Positions 24,533-34,474 of a DNA stretch of 64,000 bases are shown here, piece after piece (the stretch's first letter is position 1; each line of letters begins with the position of its first letter). Where the stretch lies: assembly GCF_900156685.1 (NCBI RefSeq), contig NZ_FTOJ01000003.1, positions 124,001 through 188,000 on the forward strand, in the 5' to 3' direction. The stretch is from Chryseobacterium piscicola (GTDB lineage Bacteria; Bacteroidota; Bacteroidia; Flavobacteriales; Weeksellaceae). The notes under the pieces were generated by a model, which was not told the DNA's origin, did no database searches, and was given only the letters and a program-made list of their open reading frames with translations. The position numbers and the translations under genes were made by a program.

Positions 24533-27055
24533 ATGGAAAAGAAAACACAAAAAACACAGACCGTTTTACAAGAGCAATCTAAAATTTTATCTAAACCGAG
24601 AATCTTTTTCGGTTTGCTATGTATTGTATTTGCCGGAATCTTAACGATATCGTTTATTTCTTATTTAGTTAACTGGAAATCAGACCAAAGCCAAGCTGGT
24701 GCATTGCTAGACAAAACCATAAAATCTTCTAATATTTTTGGGAAAATGGGTCAGTGGTTTGGCAAAATATTCATTTATGAAAGTATTGGTGTAGCAGCAT
24801 TTATCGTTGCATTTTTGTTTGTGGTTTTTGGTACAATGATACTCAAGAAAAAAATATTTAAACCCTGGAAAACCTTTGGGCATTCTTTGTTTTTTATTTG
24901 TTGGCTGCCTATTTTTTTTGCAGCAATACCAATTGGGCAAAGTGTTTTGTGCGGCGTTTATGGCTATCAAATCATGGATACATTGGTTTCAATGATTGGA
25001 AGTGTGGGGCTTTGGGTAGTTTTGTTTGTAAGTATTGCTTTGTATTTTATACTTGAGTTTAATATAAGACCAAGCTCTATTAAAAATAAATTAGATTCTA
25101 TAAACGAAAATACAATCGAAAGGGTAAAAGCGATGATGCCAAAATCTGATGAAAATTTTGAAGCAGATCAAGAACTTACTGAAACAGAAGAAAATCCTGA
25201 ACCAGAAGTGAAAACTGCAGCACAAGAAAGAATTACTACTGCTAATAATATAGAGATTATTCCTGAAATAAAAATTGAAGAACCAAAACTCGAACCAATT
25301 ATTACACCGAACCAAACATCTTTTGCAGAACAGAAAGAAGAAAAAATAAATTTGTCGAGTACAGTAAATCTCTCAATGAATACACCTGTATCTCTTCCGA
25401 AGACTGAGCCAAAAGAGGCATTTGATGTAATAGTTGATTCAAATTCTTCTGCAGATAATATCTCTTTTAAAGTTGAAGTTGCACCGGTAATTGACATTGT
25501 GGATGATGTAGATAGACAATCTCAGGATTTGGTTGATAAGCATGGATTGTATGATCATAGATTAGATTTAGCAAAATTTCAGATGCCTACTTTAGATTTA
25601 TTGAAAGATTATGGAAATGAAGAAATTTCAATTAATAAAGAAGAGTTAGAAGAAAACAAAAACAAAATTGTTGGGCTTTTGAAAAACTTCAATGTTGGAA
25701 TTGCTGAAATTAAAGCGACCATCGGACCAACAGTTACGCTATACGAAATTGTACCCGAAGCAGGAATTAGAGTAGCTTCTATTAAAAAATTACAGGATGA
25801 TATTGCATTGAATCTTTCTGCTTTAGGAATCAGAATTATTGCACCAATGCCCGGGAAAGGTACTATTGGTATTGAAGTTCCAAGAAAAAATCCTACGATG
25901 GTCTCAATGAGATCAGTAATTGCTTCACAGAAATTTCAAAATACTGACATGGATTTGCCAGTAGTTTTTGGTAAAACAATTTCTAATGAAGTTTTTATGG
26001 CAGATTTGTCTAAAATGCCTCACCTATTAATGGCGGGGGCTACAGGACAAGGTAAATCTGTAGGTATCAACGCTATTTTAACTTCCCTACTCTACAAAAA
26101 GCATCCTAGTGAATTAAAATTTGTAATGGTTGACCCTAAAAAAGTGGAACTCTCTCTTTATTCTAAAATAGAAAGACATTATTTAGCCAAACTTCCAGAT
26201 TCTGATGATGCAATTATTACAGACACCAATAAAGTAATCAATACACTTAATTCACTTTGTATAGAGATGGATCAACGTTATGATTTGCTTAAAAATGCTT
26301 TCTGTAAAAACTTAAAAGAATACAATAAAAAATTTACCGAAAGAAAATTAAATCCTGAAAACGGACATCGATATTTGCCTTACATCGTTTTGGTAGTAGA
26401 CGAATTCGCAGATTTAATAATGACTGCAGGAAAAGAGGTAGAACTTCCTATTGCCAGATTGGCGCAGCTAGCCAGAGCTGTGGGAATTCACCTGATTGTT
26501 GCAACACAAAGGCCTTCTGTAAATGTAATTACCGGGATGATTAAAGCCAATTTCCCTGCGAGAGCAGCATTCAGAGTGATTTCAAGTGTTGATTCTAGAA
26601 CGATTTTAGATTCTACCGGTGCAGACCAGCTGATTGGAAAAGGCGATATGCTTTATTTTAACGGAAATGAAATTCTAAGACTTCAATGTGCATTCGTTGA
26701 TACTCCTGAGGTGGAAAGATTGGCAGAATTTATCGGTGAACAAAAAGGATACGCTTCTGCATTTCTACTGCCGGAATTTGTTTCTGATGAAGGATCAAGC
26801 AACGTAGGAGCTTTTGATCCGAACGAAAAAGATGTATTGTTTGAAGATGCAGCAAGAATTATTGTTTCAACGCAACAAGGTTCTACTTCTATGCTTCAGA
26901 GGCAACTAAAATTGGGCTATAACAGAGCCGGAAGAATTATGGACCAACTGGAAGCAAGTGGTCTAGTGGGTGGTTTCAACGGAGCAAAAGCAAGAGAGGT
27001 TCTCATCAGTGATCTTCATTCTTTGGAACAGTTTTTGGAAGATTTACGCAGTTAA
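24533..27055 (+). CDS. ftsK: DNA translocase FtsK/SpoIIIE
   Basis: 840 residues. Hexameric ATP-driven DNA pump at the division septum that clears chromosome termini and activates dimer resolution. The N-terminus has four membrane helices (about 28-185, for example IFFGLLCIVFAGILTISFISYLV in parts). A charged Glu/Pro linker follows (about 190-340), then the alpha/beta motor with Walker A GATGQGKSVGIN near 500 and Walker B YIVLVVDEFADL near 620, and the C-terminal gamma winged helix (STSMLQRQLKLGYNRAGRIMDQLE) that reads orienting sequences. The linker is short compared with E. coli, like other Bacteroidetes FtsK. Single gene, divergent from the ResB-CcsA gene. Confidence 0.96.
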   Translation: MEKKTQKTQTVLQEQSKILSKPRIFFGLLCIVFAGILTISFISYLVNWKSDQSQAGALLDKTIKSSNIFGKMGQWFGKIFIYESIGVAAFIVAFLFVVFGTMILKKKIFKPWKTFGHSLFFICWLPIFFAAIPIGQSVLCGVYGYQIMDTLVSMIGSVGLWVVLFVSIALYFILEFNIRPSSIKNKLDSINENTIERVKAMMPKSDENFEADQELTETEENPEPEVKTAAQERITTANNIEIIPEIKIEEPKLEPIITPNQTSFAEQKEEKINLSSTVNLSMNTPVSLPKTEPKEAFDVIVDSNSSADNISFKVEVAPVIDIVDDVDRQSQDLVDKHGLYDHRLDLAKFQMPTLDLLKDYGNEEISINKEELEENKNKIVGLLKNFNVGIAEIKATIGPTVTLYEIVPEAGIRVASIKKLQDDIALNLSALGIRIIAPMPGKGTIGIEVPRKNPTMVSMRSVIASQKFQNTDMDLPVVFGKTISNEVFMADLSKMPHLLMAGATGQGKSVGINAILTSLLYKKHPSELKFVMVDPKKVELSLYSKIERHYLAKLPDSDDAIITDTNKVINTLNSLCIEMDQRYDLLKNAFCKNLKEYNKKFTERKLNPENGHRYLPYIVLVVDEFADLIMTAGKEVELPIARLAQLARAVGIHLIVATQRPSVNVITGMIKANFPARAAFRVISSVDSRTILDSTGADQLIGKGDMLYFNGNEILRLQCAFVDTPEVERLAEFIGEQKGYASAFLLPEFVSDEGSSNVGAFDPNEKDVLFEDAARIIVSTQQGSTSMLQRQLKLGYNRAGRIMDQLEASGLVGGFNGAKAREVLISDLHSLEQFLEDLRS

Positions 27056-27300
27056 AAATAAAATGAAAACTTAAATGATTTTTAAGCTCGAATTACCTCT
27101 AAAATAATAAAAATATTTAAGTAGTTTGATTGTCTTAATACCATACTTGAAGATATTGTTTATCTTGATATTAATTTATGCTGTATTTAAATCTTTAAAA
27201 TACAGCCCAAATGATAATCAATAGTCTTTTTTCTAATCAATATAAAACTTTTAACTTAAGACTTAAAATAACGTCTAAAGAACAGTACAGAAATTTAAAA

Positions 27301-27948
27301 ATGAAAAACCTATTATTTAAAATAACAGCAGCAGGATTAATTATCATGAATGCTGGTTTATCACAAGCGCAGAAAATAGATGCAAAATCTAAGAAAATTT
27401 TGGATGAAGTAACTGCTAATTATAACGCGAAAAAAAATTCATACTTTAAGTTTTCTTTTGGTAGCGGAATGAACGGAAAAGTGAGCAAAACGGAAACAGG
27501 GATCTACTACTCTGCTGGTGACAAATACAAATTGAAAATCATGGAAATTGAACAGATTTTTGACGGCAGCAAAATTTACAATATCAATACAGAAGATATG
27601 GAAGTTACCGTTGCAAAACCAAACGCCGGCGGACAAATGTTTTCTCCAATAAACTACCTTTCCAGCTATAGAAATGATTACAATGTAACGTATAATGGCA
27701 AGAAAACAATCAACGGTGTGAGTGCAGATTTCATTAAGTTGACCCCAGTAAAATCAAACGGATTACAACATGTTTATCTCTACATTGATTCTACGAAAAA
27801 ACAAATGCTAAAACTAGAACAATACGGAAACAACAAAGATATTGCTGTAATTGCCATTCAGGAATATAAAGAAAATCAGAAATTAGATTCGCAGATGTTT
27901 AGTTTTGATAAAAATAAATACAAATCTTATCTTGTTACAGAACTTTAA
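27301..27948 (+). CDS. LolA-like outer-membrane lipoprotein carrier
   Basis: 215 residues from ATG 27301 with signal peptide MKNLLFKITAAGLIIMNAGL then SQAQ. The in-frame ATG at 27211 would add 30 residues before the signal peptide and is unlikely. The mature part has the LolA half-barrel pattern: a helix (KSKKILDEVTANYNAKKNSYFKF), GIYYSAGDKYKLKIMEIEQIFDGSKIYNIN, then MFSPINYLSSYRNDYNVTY and a C-terminal QMFSFDKNKYKSY. LolA carries lipoproteins through the periplasm to the outer membrane. Located just after ftsK, as in many flavobacteria, with its own terminator. Confidence 0.87.
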   Translation: MKNLLFKITAAGLIIMNAGLSQAQKIDAKSKKILDEVTANYNAKKNSYFKFSFGSGMNGKVSKTETGIYYSAGDKYKLKIMEIEQIFDGSKIYNINTEDMEVTVAKPNAGGQMFSPINYLSSYRNDYNVTYNGKKTINGVSADFIKLTPVKSNGLQHVYLYIDSTKKQMLKLEQYGNNKDIAVIAIQEYKENQKLDSQMFSFDKNKYKSYLVTEL

Positions 27949-27954
27949 AAATAG

Positions 27955-27984
27955 AAACACCCGCTACCAGCGGGTGTTTTTTTG
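27955..27984 (+). terminator. Terminator of the LolA-like gene
   Basis: AAACACCCGCT / AGCGGGTGTTT stem with a 3-base loop and a T-run, 7 bp past the stop. Confidence 0.9.
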
Positions 27985-28065
27985 TAGATGAATCACATTA
28001 AATATTTTTCAGATAAGAATCTAAAAAAAAGTTTGTGAATTTCAAAAGTATTTTGTGAAGACAAT

Positions 28066-30618
28066 TTACTTTTTAATTATTTTGAAAGTTTGCGTTTTAT
28101 CTTTAGTTATCACTTTAAGGATATAAATTCCTTCTGTTATTTTTGAGAAATCCAACTTATTGTTTTCATCTCTTTCTAAAGAATAAGTTTTGAGTAACTG
28201 ACCAGCACTGTTGTACAATTCAGCATTTTTCACATTTATATTTTTGCTGTTGCTGATGGTAATGATTCCGTTTGTTGGGTTCGGATAAACTGATAGGCCT
28301 TTTGTTTTTACGGTTTCTTCAACGCTTAAACTTGCAAAGCTACAGTTGTAAACGTAGACTTCATCAATATACCAACCCTCTACCCCATTACATCCGTCGG
28401 TTCCCATTTCAAATCTAAATTTTATATTAGAATTTGGAGTTACACCAATTAATGAAAGATTAACAACGCTTCTTCCCCAGCTTCCTTCAAGCCCACCTCC
28501 ATCGGTTCCTGAGAAAGCAGGCTGGTTTTTTATCGGATTATCATTTCCTGTATTAGCAAGAGTTTTATTATACGGATTTGTGGTAAATGCACTTGCCGGA
28601 AGAAGTGTCCAGGCACCACCGTTAAGACTATATTTAATGTTACCGCCATCATACAAATTTTCAGTAGTTACATAATGATTGAATGCCATTTCATAATTTC
28701 CAGCGGTGTAAGCGGGAAAGGTGATAAGTGGGCTTTCAAGACGCAATGTTCCATTTTGAAAATCTGTAGAACAATTTCCGTTAACAGGATCAATCCCAAA
28801 AATTCCTTTTCCTGCTCTGCCTTTTGGTAAAGTGGTATCAATAGCCCAGTTTCTTGGGGTCCAAGTAGGGGTAACACCAATATTGCTTACCGTCCAGTTA
28901 CCCATACCATTTTCCCAAGTTTCTTGAAATAACGGAGCTGAAGTTGCGTTGGTGCACAAAGCTGGTGCTGCAGCTAAAATAGGCAAGAAATTACAACTTG
29001 CCGGCGGCGGAGTTCTTAATTTTACTGCTAAAAGAGCATTTTGTAGATTTTGAAGTTCTCCAGCAGCAAAAATTTGTCCAGATAATCCTGCAGGAGTTGA
29101 TGTTGTGGATAGCCCTTGAAGGTTAATGCCTACTAAATCATTAAAGGAAGCTTCAAGTGCATTGGCAAAAGTTTCGTATCCACTTGTGGAAGTAAGGTAA
29201 ACTGCTTGTGCTCTCCACCACAAGTGAGCAGCTTTTGTAAAACCAATAGGGGTAATCGTGTATCCGCCGTAAGTTCCACCATCTACTAGCAAAGAGTAAA
29301 GGCGATTTCCTACACCAGAATTGATGTGAACGCCTCCAGAATCTGTGGTAGCACAATGGTAATAAGTGTCATTCATATTCCCCGGATCGTTGTTGCAATT
29401 GGGATTCCACATATCTCGGATAGGGCCACCAAAAGAAGTGGTGTCTTCTCCCATTTTCCACCTTTGTGTACCAGTGCAGGTTGTACTTGTTCTTACTGCC
29501 AAATTTTCTCCCGCATCTTGGTAATTATTCAAGAGGTCAATCGTTTCGCCCCATACATCAGAATAAGATTCATTAATCGCTCCAGATTGATAAGAATAAA
29601 TCAGTTCACTGGTGTACTCTGTGTATGCGTGTCCCCATTCATGTGCTACAACGTCGTCTGCAGCTGTACCTGTGCAATAGTTTGCTGTAGTTCCGTTCCA
29701 ATTGGCATTAGGGCAGCTAATGTTTGGGTTGTTATTTATTGTAGTCATGCTATGGTCTGCACCATCATAAGAGATGTAGTTGAAAGCATTTTTGAAGAAA
29801 TTGTAAACATGTTCAGAAGTAATTACTTCATTTTGCTGCCATTGATCTAGCGTTCCTGGTAGAGGATCTCCTTCAGACCATTTAAGATTGGTTGGGTTGG
29901 TAGTGTTCGTTTCATAAAGTTTTCTATCAAGCACATTATGAATTCCTGTAAACTGCTCTACTATTTTACCCGTGTGGGCATCTATATATAAGTATTCTCT
30001 TACATCATTTTTATTGGTTATTTCAATTTCATAAGCAAGATGTGATTGTACGATTTCGTTTTGAGCAAGTCCTTTAGGGAATATTAAAAGTCTGAATTTT
30101 CCTACTTCTAAAGGCAATTCTGCGAAACTAAGTTTTTGATCTTTTACAACAGATTTCGCTTTTTCTATTGCATTTTGTTTTGTAATTTCTGCAATTCCAG
30201 TATCATTAATATTAGGGATAATGTTTCCGTTGATTGAAGTAAGTTCTTCATTTTTATTAAAATGAAATTTTAAAACGCCATCGTAAACGGGAACCCCTTT
30301 GTAAACTTGTGCATAAAATACATTCTTTAACCCATAATTATCGGTAAATTCTTTTACAAAAACCAAATCTTGGGCAGAATTTAAATTGAAAATTTTGAAG
30401 TTTGTAGAAATAAAGTTTTGCACTTTTTCAGTAACACTCTCTCCGGTAAGTTTTAAATGTTGAGAATTTGGAAAGGTTATAAAACTTGGTGTAGAAGTAC
30501 TGTTATTGATTGTCACTTCTGCTTTGGTTTCATTAATGAAAAAATCAATATTTTTCGATTTTTGTGCATAACCAAGCATCGAAGCGGCTATAAGAATAGT
30601 GCAAATAACTCTTTTCAT
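28066..30618 (-). CDS. Secreted M4 (thermolysin-like) metalloprotease, T9SS cargo
   Basis: 850 residues. Signal peptide MKRVICTILIAASMLGYAQ; an FTP/PepSY propeptide (about 45-225, ending YLYIDAHTGKIVEQF); an M4 catalytic domain with zinc motif HEWGH at 326-330 and third ligand Glu350 in GAINESYSDVWGE, plus HINSGVGNRLYSLL carrying the catalytic His region. Next comes a jelly-roll adhesion module (about 580-765, closing with GWYIDEVYVYNC), and last a T9SS tail beginning SVYPNPTNG and ending KTQTFKIIKK. Extracellular protease, activated by propeptide removal. A TATATTTG box lies 32 bp upstream of the start. The catalytic residues I can see are intact. Confidence 0.93.
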   Translation of the reverse strand: MKRVICTILIAASMLGYAQKSKNIDFFINETKAEVTINNSTSTPSFITFPNSQHLKLTGESVTEKVQNFISTNFKIFNLNSAQDLVFVKEFTDNYGLKNVFYAQVYKGVPVYDGVLKFHFNKNEELTSINGNIIPNINDTGIAEITKQNAIEKAKSVVKDQKLSFAELPLEVGKFRLLIFPKGLAQNEIVQSHLAYEIEITNKNDVREYLYIDAHTGKIVEQFTGIHNVLDRKLYETNTTNPTNLKWSEGDPLPGTLDQWQQNEVITSEHVYNFFKNAFNYISYDGADHSMTTINNNPNISCPNANWNGTTANYCTGTAADDVVAHEWGHAYTEYTSELIYSYQSGAINESYSDVWGETIDLLNNYQDAGENLAVRTSTTCTGTQRWKMGEDTTSFGGPIRDMWNPNCNNDPGNMNDTYYHCATTDSGGVHINSGVGNRLYSLLVDGGTYGGYTITPIGFTKAAHLWWRAQAVYLTSTSGYETFANALEASFNDLVGINLQGLSTTSTPAGLSGQIFAAGELQNLQNALLAVKLRTPPPASCNFLPILAAAPALCTNATSAPLFQETWENGMGNWTVSNIGVTPTWTPRNWAIDTTLPKGRAGKGIFGIDPVNGNCSTDFQNGTLRLESPLITFPAYTAGNYEMAFNHYVTTENLYDGGNIKYSLNGGAWTLLPASAFTTNPYNKTLANTGNDNPIKNQPAFSGTDGGGLEGSWGRSVVNLSLIGVTPNSNIKFRFEMGTDGCNGVEGWYIDEVYVYNCSFASLSVEETVKTKGLSVYPNPTNGIITISNSKNINVKNAELYNSAGQLLKTYSLERDENNKLDFSKITEGIYILKVITKDKTQTFKIIKK

Positions 30619-30649
30619 ATAATTTTACTTGTTTTAGATATTAGATTTA

Positions 30650-30657
30650 CAAATATA
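30650..30657 (-). promoter_or_regulatory. Minus-7 box TATATTTG for the M4 protease
   Basis: Reverse-strand TATATTTG 31 bases before ATG 30618. Confidence 0.5.
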
Positions 30658-31016
30658 CATTTTTTGTTAATTTTCATAGTTAATTTTATAAAAAATAATC
30701 AAAATAATGTAATATATTATAGGGAAAAATTGCTTTATAATAATTTATAATAATTTGTTTTTGATGGACCGTTATTCCTCGTAAAACCAATTTTTCACTC
30801 TAAATGCACAAGCTTTTTTTAACTACTAACCTTTTTTAAGGCTCGCAAATGAAAATTCAGCGATTCCATTAAAATTTTAAAAAATTAAAGGTAAATACGT
30901 AAGCTTAGCAAAGAATAAAAAGGCTTTTCAATTATGGCGGAGTACAAACACTCCTAATTTGTTTAAACAAATTTTATTCGGATACAATTTATCAATAAGA
31001 ATCTTTTGTTTTTTTA
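30658..31016. other. Divergent intergenic region
   Basis: About 360 AT-rich bases between the M4 protease and the LptF/G-family gene. Apart from the perfect palindrome at 30956-30973 and a weak GGAGT/ACTCC hairpin just left of it I see nothing; no ORF is supported. Confidence 0.5.
30956..30973. repeat. 18-bp perfect palindrome AATTTGTTTAAACAAATT
   Basis: A perfect 18-bp dyad, 44 bp upstream of the TAAATTTG minus-7 box of the following permease gene. Candidate operator; it could also be chance in AT-rich DNA. Confidence 0.5.
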
Positions 31017-31024
31017 TAAATTTG
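31017..31024 (+). promoter_or_regulatory. Minus-7 box TAAATTTG, nearly leaderless
   Basis: TAAATTTG ends 4 bases before ATG 31029, so the transcript would start at or very near the start codon, as for the satD-like gene. Confidence 0.6.
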
Positions 31025-31028
31025 CTTC

Positions 31029-32483
31029 ATGTTTAAAATTTTAGACCGATATATCATCAAGACCTTTTTTGGTCCTTTCTTTTTCATATTCAGTGTGCTG
31101 TTTTTTATCTTTATTGTCAATATTGTTTGGATTCAACTTGGGCAGTTTATGGGTAAAGGATTATCCACATTTCAAATTTTGAAGCTTCTTTTTTATCTGG
31201 GAGTAAATGTCATAACGTTGGTATTACCACTTACGATTTTGTTGGCAAGCATCATGTGTTTTGGAGAATTTGGCGAAAGGTATGAGCTTGCTGCCATGAA
31301 AGCTGCCGGAATATCACTTACCCGAGTGATGATTCCTCTTTTTGGCGTCACAACACTTTTGGCAATCTTACTTTATCTATTTTCAAATAATATTGTTCCC
31401 GATTTTCAGAGGAAGGCAAAAAATATGCTTTTCAATATTGCGCAAACAAAGCCTGCGCTTAATTTCACACCAGGGCAATTCATTGATCAAATTCCCGGAT
31501 ATATGGTGAAATTTGATAAGATTGAAGGAAAAAATGCTGAAAAATTGGATGGAGTTTTTATTCATAGAAAAGCAAATACGTTTGATAATCAGCAGTCTAT
31601 TGTAGCGCAAAGGGGTGAGTTTCTGCCGGCAACCAATCCTGCATTTTTAAAACTGGTGCTATACAATGGGTATATCTTTGAAGATAGCTATGCCGGAAAA
31701 GGTGAAAACGTTCGAGTAAAACAACCAGATCAAGCAATTAAATTTGATACCTTGGTTTCTCATTTTGACATCAGTGAGTTGATTAGTAAAGCTATTGAAA
31801 AAGAGCAAATTACAGATGATTATCGTTTTCAGACTTATAACGAGCTCAATGCTACTATTCTTACAGTGCAGAAAGATAATAAAAGGCTTGCAGAGAATAT
31901 AAGTTCAGATTTACTTTCTCAAACAAGTTCGGTGATGTCATATATAGATCAAAACAAGTCTAAAGTACCTTTGAAAGCTCAGTATAAAATAGATACAATA
32001 AAATCAGACAAAAAACTAGACCTCATATTTAATGGATATAACAGATTAGATAATCTCAAAAGTAGTTTAGATAACAAAAGTAATGAGCTTAATCCGAGTG
32101 TGAAATACTTCAGCAAAGTAATCATTTACCAGCAGAGAATCGTTACTTACTCATTTACTTGTCTCATTTTTTTCATGATTGGCGCTAGCTTGGGTTCTAT
32201 CATCAGAAAAGGAGGAATGGGTCTTCCTGTAATTGTAGCCATCGTGATATTTATTATTTTTTATGTCATCAATGTAGGTTTTGAAAATTTAGCTTGGACA
32301 GGTAAACTCAATCCTTATCTTGCAGCTTGGTTACCAAACATTATTCTTTTACCTTTTGGTGTATGGATGACTTATAAAGCCCTTACAGACTCGCAATTGT
32401 TTGATGCAGAAAAATATAAAGCTTTACTAAAACCAATTACAAAAAGATTTGTTAAACAGAAAGAACATCAAAGGTATCAATAA
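31029..32483 (+). CDS. LptF/LptG-family permease (YjgP/YjgQ)
   Basis: 484 residues. Six membrane helices, three at each end (starting FKILDRYIIKTFFGPFFFIF and, near the C-terminus, IVTYSFTCLIFFMIGASLGS, VIVAIVIFIIFYVINVGFENL and LAAWLPNIILLPFGVWMTY), around a periplasmic beta-jellyroll domain (about 110-370). Members form the inner-membrane part of the ABC machine that moves lipopolysaccharide to the outer membrane. The N-terminal phrase LDRYIIKTFFGPF is the family hallmark. The middle domain has a longer helical insert (about 270-355) than E. coli LptF. Whether it acts as LptF or LptG cannot be decided from one gene. Confidence 0.9.
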   Translation: MFKILDRYIIKTFFGPFFFIFSVLFFIFIVNIVWIQLGQFMGKGLSTFQILKLLFYLGVNVITLVLPLTILLASIMCFGEFGERYELAAMKAAGISLTRVMIPLFGVTTLLAILLYLFSNNIVPDFQRKAKNMLFNIAQTKPALNFTPGQFIDQIPGYMVKFDKIEGKNAEKLDGVFIHRKANTFDNQQSIVAQRGEFLPATNPAFLKLVLYNGYIFEDSYAGKGENVRVKQPDQAIKFDTLVSHFDISELISKAIEKEQITDDYRFQTYNELNATILTVQKDNKRLAENISSDLLSQTSSVMSYIDQNKSKVPLKAQYKIDTIKSDKKLDLIFNGYNRLDNLKSSLDNKSNELNPSVKYFSKVIIYQQRIVTYSFTCLIFFMIGASLGSIIRKGGMGLPVIVAIVIFIIFYVINVGFENLAWTGKLNPYLAAWLPNIILLPFGVWMTYKALTDSQLFDAEKYKALLKPITKRFVKQKEHQRYQ

Positions 32484-32554
32484 GGTATTGTTTATGGCAT
32501 AGTTTTTGGTTATTTCAAAACATAATTTCATCATTCACATCATATATTAAATTG

Positions 32555-32596
32555 AAAAAATCCTCAAAAATAATTTTTTGAGGATTTTTTTTTTGC
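32555..32596. terminator. Bidirectional terminator
   Basis: AAAAAATCCTCAAAAA / TTTTTTGAGGATTTTTT hairpin between the permease gene (+) and the endonuclease gene (-), with A/T runs on both sides. Confidence 0.85.
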
Positions 32597-32611
32597 TTAA
32601 ATCTAAACGGT

Positions 32612-34474
32612 TTATTTTTTAGTAAACTTAAAGGATTTATCGTCAAGCAAAAGAATGTAATTTCCAGAATTAATATTTTGTACTGAAATACTCTTTTTAT
32701 TTTTAAAAGGATTATTTTCAGTATAAATTAATTTACCTGAATAATCTAGAATCTGAGCGTTTTTAATATTTTCAATCTTTCCACTAACAAAGATGTGCTC
32801 TGAAACAGGATTCGGATATATTTTAATTTCAGAAGCATTGATTGCAAAATCCGAAACAGAGAGATTGCCTAGATTTTGGCAATAGTTTACAGCATAAGAA
32901 TCCCATTCTGTATTGATGTAGCTATTATTTGGTTGTGTCACAGTATTTTTTCTATAAAGAGAAATATCGCCAAGTGTGTTATTCACAAATTTGCTGCCTA
33001 CTGCATCTACAGTTGTAGATTTATAAGCCAATTCTATATACTGTGTTCCCGAAAAATTCATTGCATCACCTGCTGTCAAAAAATCTGCTTCATTATTTGT
33101 ATAACAAGAAAGTGCACCTTTCGGATTGAGAATAACACGACTCTCATTATTGGAAATTTTTCCCTCAAGTTCAAAACTATTTCCGAAATAATAGGAATTA
33201 GTAACACTGTTATAATATTGCACTTTGATGCTGTAATTATTCAAATCAACCTCATGTCCGGTTTTATTTAATATTTCAATAGCTTTATTATTGCCAGTTC
33301 CTTCAATGTATTTAGTGATATAAAGATCTTTAGCATTAGAATCTGTTGCAAGAGTAGAAACGTTAACTGTATTGCTGTCTGGTGACACAAGGTATGCTTG
33401 ATCATAAGCTTTTACAGTAAAAGAATAAGTAGTGGATGCTGTGAGATGATCAATTACTATCGAAGTTGATTTTGTTGTAGCAACGTAAACTCCATTTTGA
33501 TAAATATTATATCCTAAAACATCAGTATTCGTACTTGGAGACCATGCTAAATTGGTGAAGTTAGCTCCCGTTTGAGTTGAATTTAAATTTAGAGGCGTTT
33601 GAGGAGCAATAGAATCGGCAGTTTGCAGCCAGATTGAATCCACCCATTGTGGATTGTCAATAAAAGGGTTTCTATTTTTTTGAAGATTATATACTGCATT
33701 ATTTCTGTCAATTTCCCTTTGAGAAACAGGGTCTTGCTGATGCCATTGTAGCAACATTGTAATATAAGCAGGCTCAAAAGCCCGTTCGGCAGTTCCATCA
33801 AAAGCAGATCTGTCAATTGCTGGGTTGATGTTGGTAGAATGATTAAATGAGGGCAATTTATCCTCATATCTTACTGCGAAATAAAGTAGCATTCTGGCAA
33901 TATCACCCCTGAATTCAGCAATCGGCTCGTAAACACGATTGGTATAAACGTAATTCGGGATAGCGCTATTGCATATTTTCGAAGTGTTTGAAAATGTATA
34001 ATGTACTGTAGAATTTCCTATTCCATAAGGATAATTATTTCTCAACTGATTAATTCTTGCATCAGTAGGGATTACAAAATGCAAATCAGAATACATAGGA
34101 TAATTGCTGTTGAAAGTACTTTGCGGTACTGCATGCTCTCTATTGTATCCCAAACCTTCAGCTCCGGAAGTGCTGATTAAGTTGGCAGAACTGTATTCAT
34201 AAGAATCTAATCCCGATGGTATTTCAGAATAAATATCTAGCAAAATAGTGGTATTATTTGCATCATGATCATAATATTTATCCAAATCTGTCTGATTATA
34301 ATACGTAGGCAAGTCACTATAATGCCAATTAACATTTTTGTTCGAAATAATCTCGTGCAGCTTTGTTTTTAATGCATAACCTGTTAATCCGATGGTATTA
34401 TCGTAGTATCCGGAAGGTGCTTGTGCTGAAACAATTGCTGACAGAAACACAGCCGAAAATAGAATTTTTTTCAT
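32612..34474 (-). CDS. Secreted endonuclease I with FN3, lamin-tail and T9SS domains
   Basis: 620 residues. Signal peptide MKKILFSAVFLSAIVSAQ. An endonuclease I (EndA/Dns-type, beta-beta-alpha metal) domain spans about 20-285 with the motif GYNREHAVPQS, His114 being the likely general base, and SDLHFVIPTDARINQLRNNY. An FN3 domain follows (about 290-378, PQTPLNLNSTQTG through TYSFTVKAYD), then a lamin-tail-like domain (about 383-530, DLYITKYIEGTGNNKAIEIL) and a T9SS tail (IKIYPNPVSEH to the end). It should degrade extracellular DNA for nutrients or biofilm turnover. Alone on its transcript; all key residues are present. Confidence 0.92.
   Translation of the reverse strand: MKKILFSAVFLSAIVSAQAPSGYYDNTIGLTGYALKTKLHEIISNKNVNWHYSDLPTYYNQTDLDKYYDHDANNTTILLDIYSEIPSGLDSYEYSSANLISTSGAEGLGYNREHAVPQSTFNSNYPMYSDLHFVIPTDARINQLRNNYPYGIGNSTVHYTFSNTSKICNSAIPNYVYTNRVYEPIAEFRGDIARMLLYFAVRYEDKLPSFNHSTNINPAIDRSAFDGTAERAFEPAYITMLLQWHQQDPVSQREIDRNNAVYNLQKNRNPFIDNPQWVDSIWLQTADSIAPQTPLNLNSTQTGANFTNLAWSPSTNTDVLGYNIYQNGVYVATTKSTSIVIDHLTASTTYSFTVKAYDQAYLVSPDSNTVNVSTLATDSNAKDLYITKYIEGTGNNKAIEILNKTGHEVDLNNYSIKVQYYNSVTNSYYFGNSFELEGKISNNESRVILNPKGALSCYTNNEADFLTAGDAMNFSGTQYIELAYKSTTVDAVGSKFVNNTLGDISLYRKNTVTQPNNSYINTEWDSYAVNYCQNLGNLSVSDFAINASEIKIYPNPVSEHIFVSGKIENIKNAQILDYSGKLIYTENNPFKNKKSISVQNINSGNYILLLDDKSFKFTKK

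Noticed and set aside
29326..29850. 174-codon forward ORF
   Set aside because: It lies antisense within the M4 protease gene, whose own frame carries full domain motifs; Cys/Ile/Arg-rich shadow composition.
32876..33271. 131-codon forward ORF
   Set aside because: Antisense to the secreted endonuclease gene, unnatural composition.
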